A stretch of 64,000 nt of DNA, taken from Glycocaulis albus (GTDB taxonomy: Bacteria > Pseudomonadota > Alphaproteobacteria > Caulobacterales > Maricaulaceae). The notes below the pieces were generated by a model, which worked only from the letters and a program-made list of their open reading frames with translations, had not been told where the DNA came from and did no database searches. The stretch lies in contig NZ_BMFS01000006.1 of assembly GCF_014639075.1 (NCBI RefSeq), positions 1 to 64,000 on the forward strand. The letters are read 5' to 3'. Shown piece by piece: positions 1-8,000 of the stretch (the first letter of the stretch is position 1; each line of letters opens with the position of its first letter). The position numbers were made by a program, and so were the translations under genes.

Positions 1-2
1 AC

Positions 3-68
3 TACCTTGCCCTCGTCAAACTCGCCGCTATCCAGATATGGCTCAGAAATTATGAGTCTGTGTCCTAG
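3..68 (+). mobile_element. IS5-family transposase, C-terminal end (partial)
   Basis: Frame 3 is open from the window edge to a TAG at 66-68 and encodes a tail reading LALVKLAAIQIWLRNYESVS. This resembles the last residues of IS5-family DDE transposases, which typically end in a hydrophobic alpha helix, WLR and a YES-like tail. CTAG at 65-68 fits the YTAR target preference known for part of the family, so the right end of the element probably lies at about 60-68. Only 21 codons are visible, so the family call rests on similarity recalled from memory. Confidence 0.55.
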
Positions 69-369
69 GGCGGCTTTTTAGCCCCGCAGCCCATTCGGGC
101 TGCGATGTTCCGCGAACCCCCGCCTGCTCGGGGGCAGGCAGTCGCGCTTGCAGGCCGCAAAGCGGCCTGAACACGGCTGGCGATTGCCTTTCAACCGGGG
201 CCCCGGGCTTGACCCGGGGTCCATATTTCCAAGCCTCGTGGTTTTCCGTGGATCCCGGCTTCCCCGCCTGCGCGGGGACAGGCGGGGGCCGGGACCCCGG
301 CGGAGGGTTCGCAGCCTATCTGCAGAATTTTCGATAGCGCCCCCCACAACATGCCAAGGAACACATCCC
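69..369. other. Repeat-rich spacer between IS end and GTA gp6
   Basis: No convincing gene is present. The stretch holds a hairpin at 85-104 (8-bp stem, ATTC loop), a GGCCGCAAAGCGGCC palindrome around 153-168, and an inverted copy of the family A dispersed repeat at 181-300. The open reading frame running in from 148 has low-complexity translation and no ribosome binding site before 370. A capsid (gp5) reading frame, expected here in an intact GTA cluster, is not seen. Confidence 0.7.
181..300 (-). repeat. Dispersed repeat family A, copy 1 (inverted)
   Basis: Read on the minus strand, this segment starts CCGGGGTCCC, has a GC-rich hairpin, then a CACGAG-CTTGGAAATATGG-like core, and ends CCCCGGTTGAAAGGCAAT. 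The same order of blocks occurs at 3474-3567 and 60490-60610, both on the plus strand. Confidence 0.65.
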
Positions 370-969
370 ATGGGACTTCAAACGCTAGGGGAAAGCCCCG
401 CGGCGCCGGTCAGCCTGTCTGAAGCCAAGGTGTGGCTGCGTGTCGGCCATGCCGGCGAAGACGCGGCGATAGCTGCGCTCGTCAATACGGCCACCGCGCG
501 CGTGGAGGCCGAGACGGGCCGGGCGCTTATCATCCGCAGTTTCCGCGAGACACTCGATAGCTGGCATGTCCGCCGGCTGTCGGGCTGTGGCTCGGCCTTC
601 GCGCTGGCGGTCGCCCCTGCCGTCAGCGTGGAGGCCGTGCGCACCTTTGACCGTTCGGGCGAGGCGGCGCTGTGGGATACGGAGGAATACCGCGTCGACA
701 CGAGCGCTGATCCCGGACGGCTGATCGCGCGCGCGCCCTTTGCCTTTCCGAGACCCGGACGGCTGGCCGCGGGCATCGAGATCGATTTCACCGCAGGCTA
801 TGGCGAGACCGCCAGCAATGTGCCGCCCGCCCTGATCGAGGCGGTATTGCGTCTGGCGGCCGAAGGATATGCGGCCAGTGAACCGGCGCTCGCCACGGCA
901 CGCGGTCCGGCGCGCCTGCCCGAAACGGTGGAGAGTCTCTTACGGCCCTTCCGGCAGGTGCGGTTATGA
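370..969 (+). CDS. GTA gp6-like head-tail connector (adaptor)
   Basis: A 199-residue protein similar to the phage head-tail connector family (phiE125 gp8 / GTA gp6 type), which forms the ring under the portal. The N-terminal half carries the SLSEAK-WLRV helix and an A-x3-E-x2-TGRAL segment typical of these adaptors. The ATG at 370 is chosen because AAGGA lies 8 nt upstream and because the translation before it is low-complexity repeat sequence. It is the first visible gene of the GTA structural operon and its stop overlaps the start of the tail-terminator gene by 4 nt, so no separate gp7 (stopper) fits between them. Confidence 0.85.
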   Translation: MGLQTLGESPAAPVSLSEAKVWLRVGHAGEDAAIAALVNTATARVEAETGRALIIRSFRETLDSWHVRRLSGCGSAFALAVAPAVSVEAVRTFDRSGEAALWDTEEYRVDTSADPGRLIARAPFAFPRPGRLAAGIEIDFTAGYGETASNVPPALIEAVLRLAAEGYAASEPALATARGPARLPETVESLLRPFRQVRL

Positions 970-1376
970 GCGCGGACATGGCCCTGCAGGCGGGCATTCT
1001 GGCGCATCTCGCCGCCGATGCGGGCGTGCAGGCTCTCCTGGGTGATCCGCCGCGCATTCATGACCGCGCACCGGCAGGCGCAGCCTTCCCCTATATCGCG
1101 CTGGGCCGCGCCGAGAGCCGTCCGGTAGATGGCGATGACACCACCTTTAGCGAGCATCGCCTGACCCTTCATGTCTGGACGCGCCGCCATGACTTCGCCG
1201 AGGTGAAAGCTATCACCGGCGCTGTGGCAGCCGCGCTGCACAATGCGCAGTTTACCCTGCCTGATGGCTACCGCCTCGTTCTCTGCCGATGCGTCTACAC
1301 CGACCATTTCGAGGGCGCGGATGAACGCGCCGTGCACGGTCTGGTGCGGATCAGGGCGCTGGTTCAGACGGTCTGA
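966..1376 (+). CDS. GTA gp8-like tail terminator (DUF3168)
   Basis: A 136-residue protein of the DUF3168 family. In the Rhodobacter capsulatus GTA the equivalent protein caps the tail tube and joins it to the head. Visible features are the N-terminal LQAGILAHLAADAGVQALLG segment, the PYIALG strand and a LHVWTR strand in the middle, all usual for the family. The ATG overlaps the preceding stop (ATGA), which indicates translational coupling. Length matches the family. Expression is expected only as part of the GTA operon. Confidence 0.88.
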   Translation: MSADMALQAGILAHLAADAGVQALLGDPPRIHDRAPAGAAFPYIALGRAESRPVDGDDTTFSEHRLTLHVWTRRHDFAEVKAITGAVAAALHNAQFTLPDGYRLVLCRCVYTDHFEGADERAVHGLVRIRALVQTV

Positions 1377-1404
1377 TTTTCAACCCAAAAAAGGAGTAAC
1401 GCCC

Positions 1405-1821
1405 ATGACCGCCCAGGCAGGACGGGACATGCTCATCAAGCTCGGCAATGGCGCGAGTGAGGAGAGCTTTACCAGCGTGGCGGGGCTGCGCGCGAAAGCG
1501 CTGAGCCTCAATGCCCGCACGATTGACGCCACCCATTCGGGCAGCCCCGGCCAGTGGCGCGAGCTGATTGCAGGCGCAGGCGTGAAAACCGCCGCTGTCA
1601 CCGGCACCGGCATTTTCCTCTCCGGCGAGGGCGATAATGCTATAAGGCAGGCCTTCTTCGCGGGCGCGACGCCGAATTTCCAGCTTGTCATTCCAGGCTT
1701 CGGGATCATTGAAGGCCCGTTCGCTATCAGCGCGCTGGAATATGCCGGCCGCCATGATGGCGAGGCGACGTTTTCGATGTCGCTGGCCTCGGCGGGCGCT
1801 CTTTCCTTTGAGGCGCTCTAG
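1405..1821 (+). CDS. GTA gp9-like major tail tube protein
   Basis: A 138-residue protein matching the GTA major tail protein (TP901-1-like tube family), which polymerises into the tail tube. Characteristic features are the opening MTAQAGRDMLIKLG, the middle THSGSPGQWREL segment and the C-terminal EYAGRHDGEATFSMSLASAG. The start at 1405 has AAAAGGAG 9 nt upstream. Length is close to the Rhodobacter protein (about 139 residues). It follows the terminator gene by 28 nt and precedes gp10 by 2 nt. Confidence 0.9.
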   Translation: MTAQAGRDMLIKLGNGASEESFTSVAGLRAKALSLNARTIDATHSGSPGQWRELIAGAGVKTAAVTGTGIFLSGEGDNAIRQAFFAGATPNFQLVIPGFGIIEGPFAISALEYAGRHDGEATFSMSLASAGALSFEAL

Positions 1822-1823
1822 CC

Positions 1824-2108
1824 ATGGTGAACCCGCAGCGCGGCGAAACGTTGCTGGAGGCGGGCGGGAAACGCCATGTGCTCTGCCTGACGCTGGGGGC
1901 GCTCGCCGAGATCGAGGCGCTGACCGGCGCGGGTGATATGAGCGAGATCGGCCCGAAGCTCGCCACTCTCAATGCCAGCGGCATGCTGGACCTGCTCTCT
2001 ATCCTCCTGCGTGCAGGCGGTAATCCGGTGGATGCGCGCACGCTCTCCATCACGCCCGCTGAAGCTGCCAGAGCCATCGCCCGCACATTCGAGGCAGCGG
2101 CACGATGA
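1824..2108 (+). CDS. GTA gp10 family protein (tail assembly)
   Basis: A 94-residue protein of the GTA_gp10 family, thought to act with the tail tube or tail assembly chaperone. The N-terminal motif MVNPQRGE is typical, followed by LTLGALAEIEALTG, where the family alternates small and acidic residues. It starts 3 nt after the tail tube stop and its own stop overlaps the ATG of the next small gene (ATGA). No catalytic residues are expected. Confidence 0.88.
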   Translation: MVNPQRGETLLEAGGKRHVLCLTLGALAEIEALTGAGDMSEIGPKLATLNASGMLDLLSILLRAGGNPVDARTLSITPAEAARAIARTFEAAAR

Positions 2109-2284
2109 GTGCGCACTGGGCAGGCTGGCTCGGTTTTGCAACTCTGCGCCTCGGCCTGACACCGCACCAGTTCTGGGCGCTGTCGCTTGCCGAATGGCGC
2201 GCGCTGACCCGGCCCTTCGCCGCCGGTTCGGATCTGCCCGATCCAGCGGCATTGAAAGCGCTGGCCGCGCGCTTCCCCGACTGA
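2105..2284 (+). CDS. GTA gp10.1-like phage tail assembly chaperone
   Basis: A 59-residue reading frame beginning MSAHWAGWLGFA and containing the LGLTPHQFWALSLAEWRAL segment. That is the signature of the TIGR02216-type phage tail assembly chaperone encoded between gp10 and the tape measure in GTAs and lambda-like phages. The ATG overlaps the gp10 stop by 4 nt. It is easily missed because of its size, but position, overlap and the tryptophan-rich motif make it secure. Confidence 0.9.
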   Translation: MSAHWAGWLGFATLRLGLTPHQFWALSLAEWRALTRPFAAGSDLPDPAALKALAARFPD

Positions 2285-2310
2285 ATTTCAACCCATGAAA
2301 GGCATGAACC

Positions 2311-2799
2311 ATGCCCAACGATGACCGCTTTGATGCAGGATCGCTAACCAGCGCGGCGCGCGAGGCAGAAGAGGCCGCGATGTCGGTCTCGCGCGCGTTC
2401 GAGCGCACCGGCGATGATATTGCGCGCGCCATGGAGCGCGCGGCGCGCTCCGGTTCATTCTCCATCCACACCATGGTGGAGGAGGTGCTGCAATCGCTGG
2501 CGCGCCTCGCGCTCGACCGCCTCATCATCAATCCGCTGGGCCAGCAGATCGCCGGGATAACCGGCCAGCGCGCCGAGGGCGGGCCGGTACTGGCAGGCCA
2601 GAGCTATCTGGTGGGTGAGCGAGGGCCGGAAGTGTTCACGCCCATGGCCAATGGCGCGGTCACGCAAACCGGGGCGGCGCCTGTCATCAACATCTCCATT
2701 CAGGCGAGCGGCGACACGGCCAGCGCCGTGCGGCGCAGCGAAAGCCAGATCGCGGCGAGCCTGGCGCGCGCGGTCCGCGCCGGGAGTGAACGGCTATGA
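2311..2799 (+). CDS. GTA gp11-like tape measure protein (short)
   Basis: A 162-residue protein with the C-terminal motif GGPV-GQSYLVGERGPEVFTP, which marks the GTA and lambda-type tail tape measure proteins. The protein sits in the tail lumen and sets tail length. The N-terminal third is a helical segment rich in Ala, Glu and Arg. It is shorter than the roughly 219 residues of the Rhodobacter protein, which suggests a shorter tail or loss of helical repeats. A purine-rich ATGAAAGG element 9 nt upstream may serve as the ribosome binding site. The stop overlaps the next ATG. Confidence 0.87.
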   Translation: MPNDDRFDAGSLTSAAREAEEAAMSVSRAFERTGDDIARAMERAARSGSFSIHTMVEEVLQSLARLALDRLIINPLGQQIAGITGQRAEGGPVLAGQSYLVGERGPEVFTPMANGAVTQTGAAPVINISIQASGDTASAVRRSESQIAASLARAVRAGSERL

Positions 2800-3416
2800 G
2801 CGCGTTCCACGATGTCCTCTTCCCTTTAAGCGTCGGGCTGGGCGCTCGCGGCGGGCCGGAGCGCTTCACCGAGATTGTCGAGCTCGCCAGCGGCCATGAG
2901 GAGCGCAACAGCCCGTGGGCGCATTCGCGCCGCCGCTGGGATGCCGGGCCGGGCGTGCGCTCGGCGGATGATCTGGCTCTGCTGACAGCGTTTTTCGAGG
3001 CCCGGCGCGGGCGGCTGCATGCCTTTCGTTTCCGCGATCCGGCAGACCATGCCTCGTGCCTGCCCTCCGCGCAGGTGAGCGCCAGCGACCAGCTCCTGGG
3101 TCTCGGTGACGGGGAGCGCACCCGTTTCCCGCTCATCAAACGCTATGGTGAGGGGGAGGGAGCCTATGTGCGCCCGATTACCCTGCCGGCCTCGGGCAGT
3201 GTGCAGGTCGCGGTCAATGGCGCGGCGGCAGGCTTCACGCTTGATGGCGCGGACATCGTGCTGGACGAGGCTGCGCCCGATGGCGCGGGTGTCAGTGCCG
3301 GTTTCCGCTTTGATGTGCCGGTGCGCTTTGACACCGACAGGCTGGAAATCGCGCTCGACGCGTTCCGGTCCGGGGCGGTTTTGAGTGTGCCTCTGGTTGA
3401 GGTGCGACTCTGTTAG
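2796..3416 (+). CDS. GTA gp12-like distal tail protein (DUF2460)
   Basis: A 206-residue DUF2460 (TIGR02217) protein, the distal tail component linking the tail tube to the hub in the Rhodobacter GTA. Signature segments are FHDVLFPLSVGLGARGGPE near the N-terminus, NSPWAHSRRRWDAG in the first third and FRFRDPADHAS in the middle. Length matches the family. It is the last gene before a 287-nt repeat-filled spacer that separates it from gp13. In compact GTA clusters these genes are usually contiguous. Confidence 0.92.
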   Translation: MSAFHDVLFPLSVGLGARGGPERFTEIVELASGHEERNSPWAHSRRRWDAGPGVRSADDLALLTAFFEARRGRLHAFRFRDPADHASCLPSAQVSASDQLLGLGDGERTRFPLIKRYGEGEGAYVRPITLPASGSVQVAVNGAAAGFTLDGADIVLDEAAPDGAGVSAGFRFDVPVRFDTDRLEIALDAFRSGAVLSVPLVEVRLC

Positions 3417-3473
3417 TGATGCTCCACGCATCCGCGCTCACCGGTCGAAAACGTTATCGCCGGAACCTCTCCA

Positions 3474-3567
3474 CCGGGGTCCCCCGCCCCGACGGGGGAC
3501 CCATGGAAAAGCTCAATGGCTGAACATGGACCCCGGCTCGGGGGCCGGGGACCCGGTTGAAAGTCGG
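3474..3567 (+). repeat. Dispersed repeat family A, copy 2
   Basis: This copy opens with CCGGGGTCCCCCGCCCC, continues through a hairpin and GGACCCATGGAAAA, then an ACATGGACCCCGG block, and closes with ACCCGGTTGAAAGTCGG. The block order is the same as at 60490-60610 and as the inverse of 181-300. It lies between gp12 and gp13 of the GTA operon. Confidence 0.65.
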
Positions 3568-3592
3568 ACGACCAGTTCTTCACCCCCCCCTC

Positions 3593-3674
3593 GTCATTCC
3601 GGCGAAAGCCGGAACCCAGTCTTTTTGTTAGAGCGCTGGGTTCCAGATAAGCGCTTTGCGCTTTCTGGAATGAC
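3593..3674. repeat. Long inverted repeat between gp12 and gp13 (family B type)
   Basis: The segment begins GTCATTCCGGCGAAAGCCGG and ends with CTGGAATGAC. AACCCAG on the left arm pairs with CTGGGTT on the right. The whole 82 nt can fold as one long interrupted hairpin. It resembles the GTCATTCC-type intergenic palindromes common in alphaproteobacteria. It could act as a transcription attenuator or processing site inside the GTA operon. Confidence 0.7.
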
Positions 3675-3703
3675 GAAATTTTTTCGAATTGAATGAGGCT
3701 TCC

Positions 3704-4585
3704 ATGCTCTCCCTTCCTCCTGCCATGCAGGCCGCGCTCAGTAGCGGCGTGACGCAGCTTGCCTGGTGCTGGCTGATTACGCGCGGCGATGGTGAGCGCC
3801 TTGGTTTTACCGACCATGACGGCGTGCTGGAGATTGACGGCGTGGCGTGCGAACCGGCCAGCGGGCTTGTCCCCGGTGCCATTCGCAGCGAGGCGGGCAG
3901 TCCGGCGCGCGGCGCGGCCTTCGGAGCGGTCAGTTCAGACCGGATCAGTGCCGCCGACATCGCCAAAGGGCTTTATGACGGCGCGCGCGTGGAGGTGTGG
4001 CGGGTGGACTGGGCAGCGCCGGAAACCCGCGTGCGCGTCTTCACTGGCGAGATTGGCGAGATACGCCGGTCTGGCGCTGGCTTCGAGGTCGAGCTGGCAG
4101 GGCTTTCCGCGCGCCTGAACCGGCGCATTGGCCGCGTGTTCTCAAAGGCTTGCGATGCGGAGCTGGGCGATGCGCGCTGCGGCGTGGACGTGTCTGCGTC
4201 TGCCTTCACGGGCGAGGGCAGCGTGGCGGAAATGGCCAGCACGGCCAGATTTGCCGCAGAAGGCTTGGACACGTATCAGCCCGGCTGGTTCGCCCATGGC
4301 AGGCTGGTCTGGCTGACGGGCGCGAATGCGGGCGCGGCGGCGCGGGTCGAAACCCATGAGCTGCGCGGCGGCGCGGTGCAGATCGCTCTGGCCGGCGCGC
4401 CCGCCTTTCCATTGGCGCCAGGCGACACGTTCCAGATCATTGCAGGATGCGATGGCCGGGCGGAAACCTGCCGGACGAAGTTTGCCAATTTCGCCCGGTT
4501 CCGGGGCTGTCCGCATATTCCCGGCAATGATGTGCTGATCCGCCATGCCGGGTCTGAAGCGGTGCGTGATGGGGGCCGCCGGTGA
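3704..4585 (+). CDS. GTA gp13-like baseplate hub protein (DUF2163)
   Basis: A 293-residue DUF2163 / TIGR02218 protein corresponding to the baseplate hub of the Rhodobacter GTA. Its N-terminus has the WCWLITRGDG-LGFTDHD block. The C-terminal third has a cysteine-rich signature, CDGRAETCRTKF followed by FRGCPHIPGND. In the Rhodobacter particle hub cysteines bind an iron-sulfur cluster (established for that system; inferred here from conserved cysteines). An upstream TTG at 3689 is in frame, but the ATG at 3704 has GAGG 5-6 nt upstream and is preferred. The stop overlaps the GTG start of gp14. Confidence 0.9.
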   Translation: MLSLPPAMQAALSSGVTQLAWCWLITRGDGERLGFTDHDGVLEIDGVACEPASGLVPGAIRSEAGSPARGAAFGAVSSDRISAADIAKGLYDGARVEVWRVDWAAPETRVRVFTGEIGEIRRSGAGFEVELAGLSARLNRRIGRVFSKACDAELGDARCGVDVSASAFTGEGSVAEMASTARFAAEGLDTYQPGWFAHGRLVWLTGANAGAAARVETHELRGGAVQIALAGAPAFPLAPGDTFQIIAGCDGRAETCRTKFANFARFRGCPHIPGNDVLIRHAGSEAVRDGGRR

Positions 4586-5016
4586 GCGCCAACCGCGCCG
4601 CCATCATCGCCGAGGCGCGAAGCTGGACCGGCACGCCCTATCGCCATCAGGCCAGCTGCAAAGGGGCAGGAGCTGACTGCCTCGGCCTTGTACGCGGGGT
4701 GTGGCGGGCCGTGCTTGGCCCGGAGCCCGAAGCCTTGCCCGCCTATAGCCCGGACTGGGCGGAGCGTTCGGGTGAAGACACGCTGCTGGCGGCGCTGAAC
4801 CGGCATTTCATTGCCTGCGAAATCGCACAGCGCCTGCCCGGCGATGTACTGCTGTTCCGTATCCGCTCCGGCGGACCGTCGCGCCATTGCGCGATCCTTT
4901 CCAGCCCGCAGACCATTATTCACGCCTGGCAGGGCCGGGCGGTGGCCGAAACGCCGCTGGACGGCTTCTGGATGAGGCGTATCAGCGCCGTGGCGGCCTT
5001 TCCCTCCTCTGACTGA
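4582..5016 (+). CDS. GTA gp14-like NlpC/P60 cell-wall peptidase
   Basis: A 144-residue NlpC/P60-type peptidase (TIGR02219), expected to sit in the baseplate and cut peptidoglycan during DNA delivery. The likely catalytic cysteine is C33 in GADCLGL and the catalytic histidine is H102 in SRHCAIL. The N-terminal helix AEARSWTGTPYRHQ is typical. The GTG start overlaps the hub stop by 4 nt. A 27-nt gap with AAGGA separates it from gp15. Length is standard and the active-site residues are present, so the gene looks intact. Confidence 0.92.
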   Translation: MSANRAAIIAEARSWTGTPYRHQASCKGAGADCLGLVRGVWRAVLGPEPEALPAYSPDWAERSGEDTLLAALNRHFIACEIAQRLPGDVLLFRIRSGGPSRHCAILSSPQTIIHAWQGRAVAETPLDGFWMRRISAVAAFPSSD

Positions 5017-5043
5017 TTTTTCTCCCAAACAAGGACATCTCCC

Positions 5044-8000
5044 ATGGCCCAGATGGCCTTTGCCGCCGGTGCGCGCCTTGCCGCCGGTGCGCTGCGCACG
5101 CTTGCCGCCCAAGGCGTTGCGCGCCTGTTTTCCGGTGGCGGACGTGAACCGGCGCGCACTGACGGGCTGGATATCCAGACCTCCACTGAGGGCAGTCCTG
5201 TGCCGCGCGTCTATGGCCGCATGCGCCTTGCCGGGCAGGTGATCTGGGCGTCGCGGTTTCGCGAGACGCGGGTGAAGGAGCAGCGTTCCGGCAAGGGCAC
5301 GAGCGCGTCCACGAGCAGATACAACTATTCGGTCAGCTTTGCCGTTGCCCTGTGCGAGGGGCCGATTGCCGGTGTCGGGCGGGTCTGGGCCAATGGCGCG
5401 CCTCTGGACACCGGCCGCATCACCATGCGGGTGCATACGGGCGGCGAAGACCAGCAACCCGATCCGCTGATCGCGATGATCGAGGGAGCAGACGCCGCGC
5501 CAGCCTACAAGGGCCTTGCCTATGTGGTGTTCGAGGATCTGCCGCTTGACGATTTTGGCCTGCGCATCCCGCAATTGAGTTTCGAGGTGCTGGGCGGCGG
5601 TGATGCGCCGATGGCCGGATCGCTGGAAAGCCTGATCGAAGGCGTGTGCCTAATTCCGGCATCGGGCGAGTTTGCCTATGCCGCCGAACCCGTCATGCGG
5701 GAGATCGCCGATGGGCGCGATGCGAGCGAAAACGTCCACGTGCTGCGTGCCGATACCAATATCGAGGCCGCGCTGGATGATCTGGCCATGCGCCTGCCCG
5801 AATGCCGTTCGGTGGCGCTGGTAACCGCCTGGATCGGCACCGATCTGCGCTGCGGGGAGTGCCAGATCCGCCCCGGCATTGAGTCTTTTGACAAGATCAC
5901 CCGGCCCCATGCCTGGCAGGCTGGCGGCGTGAACCGCGATGGCGCGCACCTGATCAGCGGGGGGCCGGAGAAGCCGGTCTATGGCGGCACGCCCTCTGAC
6001 CGGAGCGTCATCGAAGCCATCCAGCTTCTCAAAGCCCGTGGCTACAGGGTGGTACTCTACCCCTTCATCCTGATGGATGTGCCGCAAGGCAATGGCTTGC
6101 CAGACCCGTATGGCGGGGCGGAGCAGGCAGTGTTTCCCTGGCGCGGGCGCATTACCTGCCATCCCGCACCCGGCCAGCCGGACAGCGTGGATGCCAGCTC
6201 TGCCGCCGCCGCGCAGGCCGCGAGCTTTTTCGGCACCGTCAGCGCATCCCATTTCAGCACCTCATCCGGGCAGGTGCATTATTCCGGGCCGGATGAATGG
6301 CGGTTTTCCCGCTTCATCCTGCACCATGCCGCGCTGGCCGCAGCAGCGGGCGGGGTGGATGCATTCCTGATCGGATCGGAGATGCGCGGCCTCACCACCA
6401 TCCGCTCGGCGTCCGGCGTCTATCCGGCGACGGCGCACCTGCGGGCGCTGGCAGGTGAGGTGCGCGCGCTGCTGGGGGCAGGGTGCAAGTTGTCCTACGC
6501 GGCGGACTGGTCGGAATACTGGGGCCATGCGCCGGGCGGGGGGGAGCGCCGCTTCCATCTCGATCCGCTGTGGGCGGACGCCAATATCGATTTTATTGGC
6601 CTCGACTGGTACATCCCGCTGGCTGACTGGCGCGAGGGCGCAGGCCATCTGGATGCGCAGGCCGGTTTCCCGTCCATCCATGATCCGGAATATCTGGCCT
6701 CGCAAGTTGAAGGCGGGGAGGGGTTTGACTGGTATTATGCCAGCCCCGCTGATCGGGAGAGCCAGACCCGCACGCCCATCACCGATGGTCAGGACGAGCC
6801 ATGGGTCTGGCGTTACAAGGATTTGCGCAGCTGGTGGAGCGAGGCGCATTACGAGCGTGATGCATCCGGGACACGCCTGTCCGAGCCGACGGCGTGGGTG
6901 CCGCAATCCAAGCCCTTCGCCTTCATCGAATATGGCTGCCCGGCCGTCGACAAGGGCGCAAACCAGCCCAATGTGTTTATCGATCCGAAAAGCTCGGAGA
7001 GCTTCGCGCCCTACTTTTCGCGCGGCACGCGCGATGATGTGATCCAGCGGCGCTATATCGAGGCGCTGATGGGCTATTGGCAGGGTGCCAATAACCCGGT
7101 CTCGTCCGTCTATGGCGGGTCGATGATTGATCTCGGCTTAAGTCATGCCTGGACGTGGGATGCGCGGCCCTTCCCGGAGTTTCCTGCCCTCAACACCGTG
7201 TGGGATGACGGGACGAACTGGCAGCTTGGCCACTGGCTGACAGGGCGGGCCGGACAGGCCAGCCTTGCGCACATCGTAAGTGATGTTGCTGCGCGAGCGG
7301 GTCTGGAGGCGATTGACGCTACCCGGCTCGACGGGCTGGTCGCCGGACTGGTCATTGAAGGCGGGGAGCGGGCGCGCGATGTGCTGACCCGGCTCGGCGC
7401 GCTCTATGGCTTCGATATCGTGGATCGTGCCGATGGCGTGGCCGCCCTGCCGCGTTCGGCATTGGCGGTCACAAGCCTTGATGCCAGTAGTTGCGTGCGG
7501 GCGGGCGATGCCTCGCCGCTCGTCACAACCCACGAAGCAGCGGCAGGGCGGGTGCGCGAGGTGCGCATTGCCCATATCGCCGATGATGAAGCCTACAGCC
7601 CGGCCATGGCGTCGGCGCGCGGGCTGGATGCTGCCGTTGAGGGCGTGGCCGAGCTGGGCCTGCGCATTCTGGCCGATCCGGCGCAGGCACAGGGCTGGGC
7701 GCAAGGGGCGTTGCAGGCCGATGAGGCAGGCGCGCTGAGCGTTGATCTGACACTGCCGCCCTCGCTGCTGGCTGTCGAGGCCGGTGACACGCTCATGCTC
7801 ACCGGTGAAACCGGTATGGATACGCCGCTAATGGTGACAAGCCTTGAAGGCATTGCATCGCGCCAGGCCGGGCTGAGACCGGCCAGCGCGCGCAAGCCCG
7901 TTCTGTCCGGGACACAGCCTGCATCGCGCATGGCGGACCTGGCACCGCCATCGCGCCCTGTGCTGGTAGCGCTCGATCTGCCCGTCCTGCCGGGCGAAAC

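Noticed and set aside
148-369. N-terminal extension of the gp6 frame upstream of 370
   Set aside because: The translation is Arg/Pro/Gly-rich low-complexity repeat sequence and does not match adaptor proteins. The start at 370 has a ribosome binding site.
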